A stretch of DNA of 64,000 nucleotides from Megalonaias nervosa (lineage: Eukaryota > Mollusca > Bivalvia > Unionida > Unionidae): contig JAECUM010096252.1 of NCBI GenBank assembly GCA_016617855.1, forward strand, positions 40,322 through 104,321, read 5' to 3'. Made by a program: the position numbers and the translations under genes. Of the stretch, positions 20,741 to 30,160 are shown piece by piece. A model generated the notes under the pieces. That model did no database searches. It was not told where the DNA came from and saw only the letters and a program-made list of their open reading frames with translations. Every line of letters begins with the position of its first letter. Position 1 is the stretch's first letter.

Positions 20741-20987
20741 ATGACTAAAGAGATAAAATATCATCAGAATGTTGATATATTACATTACAGAGAATTATTC
20801 GAACCAGTGCGAAAATGTTTGTCGGGATATAGTTCTTATTCTGTCAACGTTAATGTGATGCAAGGTGATTCTAATAAAATTCTTCCAACAGCCGCAGAAA
20901 CAATTTAACAAAGATGATGTTTTAATATTTGCTCACAATTGCCTAATTAAAAACGAGCTGGAAAATATAATTAATTGTCGTATTTGA
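20741..20987 (+). pseudogene. Polinton small plus-strand gene, unknown, one frameshift
   Basis: Starts MTKEIKYHQNVDILHYRELF and is open for about 55 codons to TAAET. A one-base shift near 20900 continues with FNKDDVLIFAHNCLIKNELE and ends at TGA 20985-20987. About 82 residues, no recognised motif. It starts 36 bp from the divergent minus-strand gene at 20704, so the two may share a promoter region. Its end overlaps the end of the HNH gene. Confidence 0.45.
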
Positions 20988-21756
20988 AGATGATTCTGTC
21001 AAATGTCAATTGTGATATTGCTGATTTTGTTCTGCCATCTGCAACTCTCTTAACTGTTATAGGATTTATCTTATAATATCGAGCAGCAGCTGTTATTGAA
21101 GAAAATACTAGTTTTGCTCCGTGTTCTAAATTTATTGAAACAACAGGTCTTTTAGGATTTTTAAAATTACAACCACCACCTTGTCCTCGCCTGGTATTTT
21201 CTTGTTGACTAACAAGATCAAGGTTTTCTAGAAGATTGTCTGTTTTAATACCGTTGATGTGGTCTATTACTAAACCATTAGATATGAGTCCGTTAAACGT
21301 TTCGTAAACAAATTTATGGCTATAATAACCAACAAAATCTGTTTTTGTTCCTCTAACAACCACAAACAAGTATCCACTTTTGTGCAAATTACCTAGCACT
21401 TTTTTCGTTCGGATATTTCGATCATTCGCCTCATAAAGATCAAACATAGGGTGAGGTTGAAATTCACTTTGTAAAGACAAATTTGCAATATTATCATCGT
21501 TAATCGAGTTATTTACTCTATAAACTCGTTGTCCTTCTGGAATTTCATCACAAACTAATGTATAAATAAAATCTTTTCTAAACATTTCAACTCTCTCTGT
21601 ATCTCTTTCCGATTTTACGCTAATCTTATAACCAGCTGGTGTTGATTTACCAAAAGGTTTTCCTTACTTGACGTGAATCACTGAACCTAACATATTTCCC
21701 GCATACACGTTGTACTTGGGATGAACATGATATTCTTCATGTTCCTCTGCCGTCAT
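20971..21756 (-). pseudogene. NUMOD/HNH-type endonuclease, one in-frame stop
   Basis: The start at 21756 (MTAEEHEEYHVHPKYNVYAG) precedes an in-frame TAA (21664-21666) after 30 codons. From Met 21585 the remaining 204 codons are open. The HNH core reads VIDHINGIKTDNLLENLDLV followed by SQQENTRRG, as in HNH_3-type homing and phage endonucleases. A C-terminal AAARYYKINPITVKRVADGR resembles the NUMOD1 helix-turn-helix DNA-binding module. An N-terminal NUMOD4-like part is possible. It lies opposite to its neighbours between integrase and polymerase. A nuclease of this kind could be a selfish passenger or a virus-competition gene. I see no intron or intein around it. Confidence 0.8.
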
Positions 21757-21862
21757 TCTTATGTAACTCAAATTTTGTGTCATTATAATATAAGCATTTT
21801 TATATCTCTAATTGATTTTTCAACTAGCGATATCAATTACATATATAAAATGTTATATAACA

Positions 21863-24800
21863 ATGCTGAAATTGCGAGATACAGCCAAAAGGAGCCTTAT
21901 AGGACAACCTACAAAAATAGCTACCGCTTTTGCAGGATTTGATAACAGTTATAAATTTGATAACCAAAATATTTTAGCAAATTTTAACTCTACAAATTTG
22001 TTTCATCTTCTGCATCCGACTGTAACGCGAGAACTGCAGTATATAAAAGTATCAAACTAATAGTACAGTATCATGTTGTTTTATCAAAGTTACATAATAC
22101 AGATTTCAGCAACGAGATTGCTGAAGCATATATAACAGCTAAATCACGAAAAATATTAGCTGGAACAAATATTTCCTCAGTTGCCGATGAAATACATCAG
22201 GAAATAAATTAAAAAATTGAAAGAATTTACTGCATCAGGATCAGGTTGGAAATTTGAGGTGGTGGAGGAAGTTTTATTTCACACAGCAAGATATAACGTA
22301 CTTCGCGGTAGTTCTTACGTTGATCTCCCTCTAAAAATTAAAAACAAAAAATGTTGCTTAAACGTAAACAACTCTGATAACAAATGTTTCCAGTGGGCTA
22401 TTCTTTCTGCGATGTTTCCAGCTGAAAAAAATGCTGATCGCGTTGACAAGTATATTAGTCACGTATCAAAATAAAATTTTAATGGCATTGACTTTCCAGT
22501 TGCAGAAAATCAAATACCAAAGTTTGAAAAGCAAAATAATATTTCAGTTAATATATTTGGTCTTGACAAGCGTGAAAACGTGTATCCAAGGTATATTTCA
22601 GAAAAAGCTTCGCAATCAAGAATAAATTTGCTGTTTTATAAGAATCATTAAGTTTGGATAAAAAAACTTTAATGGCCTAGTTGGTAGACAATATAATAAA
22701 GATAAAGATAAGAAATATTTCTGTTATCGTTGCTTACAAGATTTTTCTAAGGATGAAAACCTGCAAGAGCATGTTAAATACTGTGTTAATATTCAAAAAA
22801 TAACAATGCCAGGAGAAAAAGAAAAAGCTTTAAAACTTCAAAAATTATAACCATAAATTAAGTATTCCGTTTGTTATTTATGCTGACTTCTAGTGTTTAC
22901 TTGTTCCCGTGGCAGGCGCAGAAAATGATCCAAATAAATTAAGCACCAGAAAAACAAAACAACATGTTCCCTGTGGAGCAGCTTATAAATTAGTTTGTTG
23001 TGCTAACGACAATTTTTCAAGTCCAATAAGATTGTACAGGGGTAAAAATCATGCTGTGTGGTTACGAAAAAATTTAATAGATGATGTTAATAAAATTTTC
23101 AACAGATTATCTAAAACAGCTCCAATAAAAATAACACCCAAACAACAACTTGATTTTGAGGAGGCAGTTAATTGTCATATCTGCTAGAAACCTATGCCTG
23201 GCGATAAAGTGCGCGATCACTGTCATCTAACTGGCCAATATCATGGAGCAGCACATAATAAATAATTTTCGTGGTTATGATAGTCATATTATTGTCGAAG
23301 CATTTGGCGATGAGGAAATTAAATCTAAACTAAAATTAAATAATGTAATAAAATGTATTCCGAACAATTTTGAAAAGTATATGTCAGTTATGCTTGGCAA
23401 ATTACGTTTCATAGACAGTCTGTAATTTATGGCAGCACCGCTGGACGAGCTCGTAAAAGGTTGTAGCAGTTTTGGTAATCTGAGAAGTTACTTTGATGAA
23501 GACTAAGTCGTTCTGACAAAAAAGGTGTCTTTCCGTACGAGTACCTCGACGACTGGAGCAGATTTGATGAAACTTCTCTGCCTGACAAAGATAAATTTTA
23601 CTCACAGCTAAAGGCGAAGGTATATCAGATGACGAGTAAATATATGCATAAGATATTTGGAATAAATTTGGTTGTAAGACACTTGGTGATTATCATGATT
23701 TATATTTTAAAACAGATGTGTTATTGTTAGCTGATGTTTTTGAGAGCTTTCGTAAAGTTAGTCATGAAAATTATGGATTAGACCCGTGTTGGTATTATTC
23801 TGCGCCAGGATTGTCATGGGATGCTCTGATAAAAACAAGCAGGACAGAACTGGATCTCTTAGCTGATGTTGATATGTTTAATTTTATTGAAAAAGGGATT
23901 CGCGTCAGAATTTGCGTTATAGCCAAAAATTATGCGGTAGCTAACAATAAGTACTTAAAAAATTACGATAAAAATTTACCGTCAAATTACACTATTTATC
24001 TAACACTTATAATTTATATGGCTATGCAATGTCAGAGCCAATGCCGTGCAGTGGATTTCATTGGATAACTCCAGATCAATTTCTTAATGAAACTGAGAAA
24101 ATCTCCCAGAAAATATCATTTACTTTTTTGAAGTTGATCTTGATTATCCTAGTTCGTTACATGATCTACATAACGACTATCCGTTTTGTGCAGAGTCAAT
24201 GATGATCGATTACAGTTTATTATCGCCTGAACAACAGGAAATAACAACAGCAAAAACATTTGATCGTTAATAAGCTAGTTCCAAATTTGTTAAGTAAAAG
24301 AAATTACGTGATACATTACAAAAATTTAAAACAAGCAGTAGATGCTGGACTAATTCTGAGAAAACTTCATCGCGTGCTAAAATTTAATCAATCTCGTTGG
24401 ATGGCATATTTTATATTGATTTAAATACCAAACGTCGTGCTGTTGCTAAGACTGATTTTGAGAAATATTTTGTTCAAGTTGATGAACAATTCTCTGTTTG
24501 GTAAAACTATGGAAAATATCAGAAAACGAGTCAATATTGAAGTTGTAAATGATGTAAATCGCAGAAACAAATTAGTCAACAATGACAGTTTTGTCAGTAT
24601 GAAAATATTTAATGAAATCTTTTTGCAATACAGCGATGAAAGAGAAATTTAAAGTTAAATGAACAAATTTATGTTGGTGCAGCTGTACTTGACATATCAA
24701 AATGGCTAATGTACGATTTTCACTATAATTTTACCAAACAACAGTGGCAGATTCGGAATTGCTATTTACTGATACGGACTCACTTGTTTATAACATAAAA

Positions 24801-25278
24801 TGTGAGGATGTTTATCAAGATATTTATAAATACCGTGACCTATTTGATTTATCGGATTATCCAGCAGATAGTGGATTTCATGATGATGCAAATAAAAAAG
24901 TCATCGGCAAGATGAAAGATACATTTATGTTTGTGCCAGTTAGGGAATTTGTTGGACTCAGAAGCAAGATGTATGCTGTAATTTTAGATGACAATAAATT
25001 GAACAAAAAAGCAAAAGATATTCCTTATGGGTATGTAAAAAAGTGTATGGAATTTGATGATTTTAAAGCAGAGCTAAACACCTGCACTAATTTTATTAAA
25101 ACAAAATGTTATCAGAACAAATCACCATAAGCTTGAAACAGATACAATTATAAAATGTGGACTAAGTAATTTTGACGACAAACGATATTGTGAGGACGGA
25201 ATTAATACGTTAGCTATTGGAGACATTATGCCAGTACCAGAGGTGATATATTCAATATCATTAATTAATTTTGTCTAA
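21863..25278 (+). pseudogene. Protein-primed family B DNA polymerase (Polinton pPolB), heavily broken
   Basis: Start at 21863 (MLKLRDTAKRSLIGQPTKIA). The conserved N-terminal block GSGWKFEVVEEVLFHTARYN to NKCFQWAILSAMF lies at 22236-22420. A Cys/His finger (YFCYRCLQDF, HVKYC) is near 22720-22785. Exonuclease I is cut by TAG at 22891 exactly at its second acidic codon (YADF*). CHIC*KPMPGDKVRDHCHL (stop 23185) is a further finger. Motif A is lost in a frameshift near 24005. Motif B, MNNSLFGKTMEN (24480-24515), and motif C, TDTDSL (24768-24785), are intact. The C-terminus reads LSNFDDKRYCEDGINTLAIG and MPVPE and stops at 25276-25278. More than ten breaks in about 1,140 codons. It would replicate the element from a terminal protein. 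Confidence 0.95.
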
Positions 25279-25290
25279 ACTTTAGAAATA

Positions 25291-25547
25291 ATGTTCGAAA
25301 ATTTAACGTTAGCCGATGGAGTTAGTAACAAAATTAAAAATTTAATGGTTAATGCCAGCAATTATCATTTGAATTTAATGATGAAATTTCAGGTATTTGT
25401 TTTAATAAATTTGATAGAATGAAACTCTCGCTTATTAAATCAGATTACAGCAAATATTTTGATTATCTTGAAAAGTTGAGAGACGAGCTTATGTTGAAAT
25501 ACGGTAATCTTCATGATCTGATCAGTGAAGAAAATATACCAGAATAA
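25291..25547 (+). pseudogene. Polinton right-arm small gene 1, unknown
   Basis: The start at 25291 (MFENLTLADGVSNKIKNLMV) is followed by a frame change near 25375. It then reads ISGICFNKFDRMKLSLIKSD and KLRDELMLKYGNLHDLISEE and stops at TAA 25545-25547. It is a short charged protein of about 85 residues, 12 bp after the polymerase stop. The family is not recognised. Confidence 0.45.
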
Positions 25548-25717
25548 ATATTGACCTAAACCGGTCGAAGGTTTTTGCAAAAGGTTGTAAGTATTTTATC
25601 AACAGGATAGCAATGAGAGAGTTATTTCAATGTCATCAAAAAGTAAGCGGAAAAATTAAATTTTATTTGTATAAACACGATAATGAATTATTTCTAATAG
25701 CTACCGTTGATGTTTGA
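25548..25717 (+). pseudogene. Polinton right-arm small gene 2, unknown, no start seen
   Basis: An open stretch reading INIDLNRSKVFAKGCKYFIN, then MRELFQCHQKVSGKIKFYLY and NDELFLIATVDV-like sequence (HDNELFLIATVDV), to TGA 25715-25717. No clear start codon. It may be a continuation of the upstream small gene after a frameshift. Basic and aromatic-rich. The family is unknown. Confidence 0.4.
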
Positions 25718-25737
25718 ATAATTGGGGATAAAATTCT

Positions 25738-25822
25738 TTAAAGGGAGATAACTCTGTCGGTCTTCCTTGTATTTTGAAGGAGATAACTCTGTCTTTCTTG
25801 AATTCTAAAGGGAGATAACTCT
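25738..25822. repeat. GGAGATAACTCT motif, three dispersed copies
   Basis: AAGGGAGATAACTCT-like 15-mers occur at about 25741, 25780 and 25806. I associate this motif with molluscan intergenic and UTR sequence. Within the Polinton right arm it is non-coding. Confidence 0.6.
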
Positions 25823-26219
25823 TATAGGTTGATGTCTCCCTTGCGTTTTGTTTATAAATAATTATATTTGCATTTACTGATAAATAATGTTGTTTTTATT
25901 GGTTTTTTAAGAAATATTATCTTTGTTTTTATGATTTTGTCAAGTTTGTTGCTTCTTTCAGATTTTTTCAGAGATAATAATTAAGATAAAAAGAAAAAAA
26001 TTTCAACAATAAATAAGCCACTCCTACTGTGTGAGCTACTTTTAGGTTTTCAAGTATTGGTTAGCTTACATACAATACAATCCTATATAGTTTGGGGTCC
26101 GCCCCGAATTGCTCTAACTTCAAGAGAAAAGCACACTCACCACATGGTGGGTGCATTTTTGCACTCCCCGGGATTGATTATGGGGGAGGTGTACTTGTCT
26201 GTTGAACGTAGAGAAGGCC

Positions 26220-26520
26220 CCGTTTGTGTATGTGCCATCCCTAGAGATAAGTTAGTTTAGTTTATGTGTATGTGCCATCCCTACAGATAAATTAGTTAAG
26301 TCCTTAGAGATAAATTATGTGTATCCTCTGAGCTTGCTTGGATGTCGTTTGGCAACCTAGGAGTTCACATGGGGGTTGTGTTTCGTCTAATTTCGAATGT
26401 CCTCTGAGCTTGCTAGGATGTCGTTAGGCAACCTAGGAGTTCACATGGGGATTGATTCGAATCCCCCTGAGCTTGCTAGGATGTCGTTTGGCAATCTAGG
26501 AGTTCACATGGAGTTGTGCT
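26220..26520. repeat. Polinton right-arm tandem repeats (~64-76 bp unit and a shorter one)
   Basis: Three copies of a unit containing GAGCTTGCTAGGATGTCGTT and CCTAGGAGTTCACATGG start at 26324, 26400 and about 26464. A shorter duplicated unit with GTGTATGTGCCATCCCTA precedes it (about 26226-26300). No coding potential is recognised. The location beside the terminal repeat suggests a subterminal regulatory or packaging region, which is speculation. Confidence 0.8.
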
Positions 26521-26572
26521 GTGATTATATGTTTTGTAAAACTATTTTAAATCATAACAGTAATAGAAAACA

Positions 26573-26706
26573 AGTCGTTTCTAGCTCAGAGATCTTCTTA
26601 TTTTGTCAGGTGAAAGTCATCATCGGAGCCGAAGAAAATGTCAACATATAAGTGTTTTGGAGGGGAAAGGGGGGTTTCTGAGCTAAATACCTTGTTTTCC
26701 TTTACT
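26573..26706 (-). repeat. Polinton right terminal inverted repeat
   Basis: Inverted partner of 9745-9877. It ends CCTTGTTTTCCTTTACT at 26706. Confidence 0.95.
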
Positions 26707-26741
26707 ACTACATACATACACACATGTACGTACATACATAC

Positions 26742-26922
26742 CTTTTGCAACATGTCAAACATCAAAATAGTGTGTGGCTGTCATATTCTCTCTGATCCAT
26801 TTCTTTATCTGGATATGCATGTCTGTACTAATTGTGCGCACCTCCACACCATGGTTCTGTAGTTTTTGATGGCTCTAGAAAGTCCCTCTTTCTCCATGTG
26901 ATAGCTGCTCATTATATCATTG
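26742..26922 (-). pseudogene. THAP transposase-like gene, exon 6
   Basis: Acceptor GCCTTAAAG|CAATG, donor GCAAAAG|GTATGT only 35 bp from the Polinton end. It reads SSYHMEKEGLSRAIKNY. Then, after a frameshift, TDMHIQIKKWIRENMTATHY ends in FDV*HVAK, with TGA where the family has a conserved Trp. The TD-H motif is the presumed second acidic catalytic site. Confidence 0.85.
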
Positions 26923-27135
26923 CTTTAAGGCAAATAACACTATGTCTTAAAATGTCACTTATACATAGCTTAAATGTATTTAGCAAATGTTTTGCTCATT
27001 TTCTTGCATGAGTAACATGAATGAACGCTTTCAAGTACATGAAAATTTGTACTGTGGCAAAATTGAAATATTTATCAGAATATTCTGTTATATAAATATT
27101 TGAATTTCTATCTGGTAAAGAAGCACACAAATTAC

Positions 27136-27874
27136 CTGTACCAGCTCAATATCCAGGACTTGTCCCAAATTAGCCTCTAGCACACGCTAGGCTCCAAGCA
27201 GGCCCGGCCCTAGGATGTGCGGGACCCAAGGCAGCATGCGGGGCCCAAGGCAGCAAGCAATGAGTGTGGGGCCCCAAGCAAAAAAAAAAAAATGCATCGC
27301 AGAGTTGATTTCCGTCAGCAATGCGGGGCCCTGAAAGCGCGGGGCCCAAGGCGGTTGCCTCGTTCACCTTGCCCAAGGGCCGGGCCTGGCTTCAAACTTT
27401 GCACTGTGGCCTGGACTATCACAGCAACCATCCCCAGCAATAGCAATTGGCTAAGGAACACTCTGTAACTCTCCAAAAGCCCTACTCTGATGCGCCTTTC
27501 ATACTTTATCGATAGTAGGGGTGAGTACCACTCGGTGGTGGGCCATGAATGTGGACAGGTGCATCACTGGGATATATACGTGGTGCATAACCCGAAGAAC
27601 CTTTGTTGGAGTTGCACCTGCAAAAAGGATGGCTCCTGACAAGATAACGTTACCGGCTGGCATATCTCCAAGGTAGAGCTGGCTGTTCTAAGTGCATGAC
27701 TTGCTACACAGGCGGCACTCCTGTGTAACTGTAATTAAAGTGTCATATGTGTGAGTCACTGTCCCTTTTGCTGGTCCATGGCAGTAGCGACAAGTCTAAA
27801 ATAATGACAACAACTGTTCCTCAAACACAATAAACTTTCTCTCGGACATAAGGTTGGTGGATTGTTGTTCTGAA
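27136..27874 (-). pseudogene. THAP transposase-like gene, exon 5, with MITE inside
   Basis: Acceptor CTTTCCAG|TTCAGAAC, donor GTACAG|GTAATT. It reads SERKFIVFEEQLLSLF*TCRYC, then NSQLYLGDMPAGNVILSGA and ILFAGATPTKVLRVMHHVY, and finally IAGDGCCDSPGHSAKF. Four in-frame stops are visible (K/W codons turned to TAG or TGA). Immediately after AKF the exon is split by a 190-bp MITE. The reading resumes with ANLGQVLDIELVQ. The motif GDG-CDSPG is usually GDGRCDSPG in this family. The R to C change is a further decay sign. Confidence 0.9.
27199..27388. mobile_element. hAT-type MITE, 190 bp, GC-rich
   Basis: Terminal inverted repeats CAGGCCCGGCCCTA and AGGGCCGGGCCTG. The flanking 8-mers GCTCCAAG (27191-27198) and GCTTCAAA (27389-27396) differ at two positions, consistent with the 8-bp duplication typical of hAT elements. 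The interior is rich in GGGGCCCAAGGC and has a run of 13 A. It is non-coding and sits inside the exon 27136-27874. Confidence 0.8.
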
Positions 27875-28110
27875 CTGGAAAGAAAATAAAAACATAATAG
27901 GGGCAAGTTTTTAGAATTGAGCAACAAAGATTTTTTTAACCATCCACGAAATTTATTATTTAGTAATTGTTATGTCGTGCTGATAACCGGTTTAATATGT
28001 GGAAAAACTTACTGAATTTTATAGGCCATAAATAGTACTATTAAAAATCTGAAAGCATCATCAAATCAGTAATGATTTCATACATGCTGAGCTCATGCAA
28101 CATACCTTAC

Positions 28111-28282
28111 CTTTTTTCCAGAGGTATTTGAGTTAAGGCTGGAATCAGTAGGGTCACTCTCATCTGGTTTGTAGCGTGAATCATCTGACTCATCATCAAT
28201 ATCATGAACATCAGTATCAGGGTCTGTGTCCAGTTCATCAAAACTGTCTATATTGTTCTCCATTTCATTATCTTTGGGATGT
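28111..28282 (-). pseudogene. THAP transposase-like gene, exon 4 (acidic linker)
   Basis: Acceptor TTCTTTAG|ACATCC, donor AAAAAAG|GTAAGG. It is open and strongly acidic: FDELDTDPDTDVHDIDDESD, SRYKPDESDPTDSS. Probably a disordered linker between the THAP domain and the core. Confidence 0.8.
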
Positions 28283-28695
28283 CTAAAGAACAATGAATGC
28301 CTTTGCTAATTCTCTGTACGTGCCGGATATTTACCTGACAACCTGTGAAATGTGAAATTTCATACACGTGTATACTGATCATCATGGTTTTCACACAGAT
28401 GAGTAATTCTGATGAATATGCTTATGAAAAAAAGAATGTATTATTGCTCAATAACAAAAAGTGGACAAGTGCTTGGTATACCGAGACAATTGTTTACACG
28501 ATCATACTGAGCTTAGTTAACAAAATGTTGCATGTGTCATTTGCTTGTTAATTTTTAATGGTGAGATTGTAACATCGAGTCAATTTACATCAATGAATTA
28601 CAACAGTAGACATGCATAGCATGAATGAAAGATATTACTAAACTTGATGAGTTGAAATATCTGGTGGTGGAGTGTGAAGTCATTCATGGAACTAG

Positions 28696-28696
<1 letters not shown>

Positions 28697-28763
<67 letters not shown>
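28697..28763. repeat. (TA)n microsatellite
   Basis: About 33 TA dinucleotides, 10 bp from a splice donor. Confidence 0.98.
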
Positions 28764-28765
<2 letters not shown>

Positions 28766-28772
28766 ATATTAC

Positions 28773-28881
28773 CAAAATCAATTTGTTTTCCTCCCACTAA
28801 TGCTTGAATTCTCTTTGATCTCTTAAATATCCTGTCCGTCTGACATTCAGCAGCAATATTACATGATGGTGTGTCTAGTCC
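28773..28881 (-). pseudogene. THAP transposase-like gene, exon 3
   Basis: Acceptor ATGTTTCAG|GGACTAG, donor TTTTG|GTAATA. Open: NIAAECQTDRIFKRSKRIQA, a basic segment. Assigned by splice sites and order rather than by a strong family motif. Confidence 0.65.
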
Positions 28882-29160
28882 CTGAAACATAAGCAATACA
28901 TGAAAAATGTGTTGGCAAATTCTAGTGAATAACTTTGCGTTAGATAAGGTGGTCATACTTTAAGTTTTATGCATGTTTGAACAATAATTGACAAATGCAT
29001 CAAACCTCTTTTGTTACTTATAGAAACTGGGGCTGATCATAAAATTTGACATATAACCAACACATTGCAGATCTTTATCGCATTAAATAATGAACTATCT
29101 TTATTGATTTACTCGTATGCTATCATTTATGAGGCCATATGAAATCGTATGAAGCTATAC

Positions 29161-29323
29161 CAACCATTTGAACACTGGAAATGCATGGAAAGATCTCGGT
29201 GACATCAATATGCACACCATGATATGTCACACCATCTACTGTTGACTGTGTTATTGGTGTCTCTTGGGCTCTCTCTTGTACAATATCTTCTGGATGCTGG
29301 TTCTGAAAAATCTCTTTCAACAC
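29161..29323 (-). pseudogene. THAP transposase-like gene, exon 2
   Basis: Acceptor TTGTTAG|GTGTTG, donor GGTTG|GTATAG (less certain). Open: VLKEIFQNQHPEDIVQERAQ and a linker-like remainder. No family motif is recognised. Confidence 0.6.
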
Positions 29324-29430
29324 CTAACAAAAAGACATAAATAAATCGAGCAGCATTAGAAGTTTACATCATAAACAACATTAAAGGGTAAATACTTTTT
29401 ATATTACCTTTTATGATTCTGTACACAATG

Positions 29431-29431
<1 letters not shown>

Positions 29432-29478
<47 letters not shown>
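29432..29478. repeat. (AAT)n microsatellite
   Basis: About 15 units. Confidence 0.97.
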
Positions 29479-29604
29479 TACTTTCCACATCGAACAAACA
29501 TTACTATTCACATTTGCAATCAATGGGTTTGGGTGTGAATCCGACCTAGACCAGGATCCACTGACACAATAGTGGATATATAAGCAAGGAAGGTAATTTA
29601 CTTC

Positions 29605-29702
29605 CAGAGCTTCAGAACTAATTAGCCTTTACAATTAAACACCAGTTAGTGCTGGTGTTTACTGGTGTTTAATTGTAAAGGCTAATTAGTTCTGAGGCTC
29701 TG
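29605..29702. repeat. 41-bp inverted repeat (hairpin) with 16-bp loop
   Basis: Arms 29605-29645 and 29662-29702 pair at 40 of 41 positions (CAGAGCTTCAGAACTAATTA against its complement, one mismatch). The loop is TTAGTGCTGGTGTTTA. It lies in an intron of the THAP gene. It may be a small palindromic transposon or foldback element. No flanking target duplication is obvious. Confidence 0.9.
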
Positions 29703-29709
29703 GGAGCAA

Positions 29710-29743
<34 letters not shown>
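29710..29743. repeat. (GAT)n microsatellite
   Basis: About 11 units, directly next to the hairpin. Confidence 0.95.
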
Positions 29744-29745
<2 letters not shown>

Positions 29746-29942
29746 CACACCATTTAAACACGAGAAGAAAACTTGTGATATGTCATTATTATTTTTGTTG
29801 AAAACAGCAACAGTCAGGAAACAAGCTATGGCATCCACAAGAATTGTTTCTAGCGTAAAGTCCAAACAATGCTGGAGGGGGTGGGGTAGCAAATAAAAAT
29901 CACAGGGATATACATTTCCCTTTGATTTTGGCTTTGTACCTT

Positions 29943-29945
<3 letters not shown>

Positions 29946-29980
<35 letters not shown>

Positions 29981-29981
29981 G
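29946..29981. repeat. (CG)n(CA)n microsatellite
   Basis: Short CG run followed by about 15 CA units. Confidence 0.95.
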
Positions 29982-30160
29982 ATTATGATAAAGTAGGTTT
30001 CATATTTTTGGGGGTAGGGGTGGACCAATTACGATTTGCAAACACCCTCCCACTAAAACCACCCTCTCCCATTAATCGCTCGTTTGCTATGTATATTTGT
30101 GGCAAGAGTGTAGGGTTGACAGCAAATACTATAGCATGCTAAAATCTATAAACTTGTTAC

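Larger units (their letters stand above)
9745..26706. mobile_element. Polinton/Maverick (adintovirus-like), complete length but decayed, 16,962 bp
   Basis: Terminal inverted repeats of about 133 bp begin AGTAAAGGAAAACAAGG on both ends and are about 90% identical by eye. They enclose the Polinton core set: packaging ATPase, penton-like and major capsid proteins, adenain-like protease, retrovirus-like integrase with chromodomain, and protein-primed DNA polymerase B. Polintons make 6-bp target duplications. CATACA occurs on both sides, but in a CATA microsatellite that is uninformative. Nearly every gene has stops or frameshifts, so it can neither replicate nor form particles. Additional cargo is a fibre-like gene, an HNH endonuclease and several unknown genes. 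Confidence 0.95.

Noticed and set aside
20971..21756. HNH nuclease as part of a group I intron or intein
   Set aside because: It lies between genes on the opposite strand and no host reading frame is split around it. I see no intron core pairing.
9740..26711. CATACA as proven 6-bp Polinton target duplication
   Set aside because: It lies in a CATA microsatellite on both sides, so a 6-bp match carries no weight.
27170..27468. GC-rich open frames around 27.2-27.4 kb
   Set aside because: They lie in the hAT-type MITE and its flanks. The real coding sense here is the minus-strand THAP-gene exon.
28625..28956. Proteins ending in Tyr-Ile repeats
   Set aside because: The repeats are translated (TA)n. 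Only the GGKQIDF part and upstream belong to an exon on minus.
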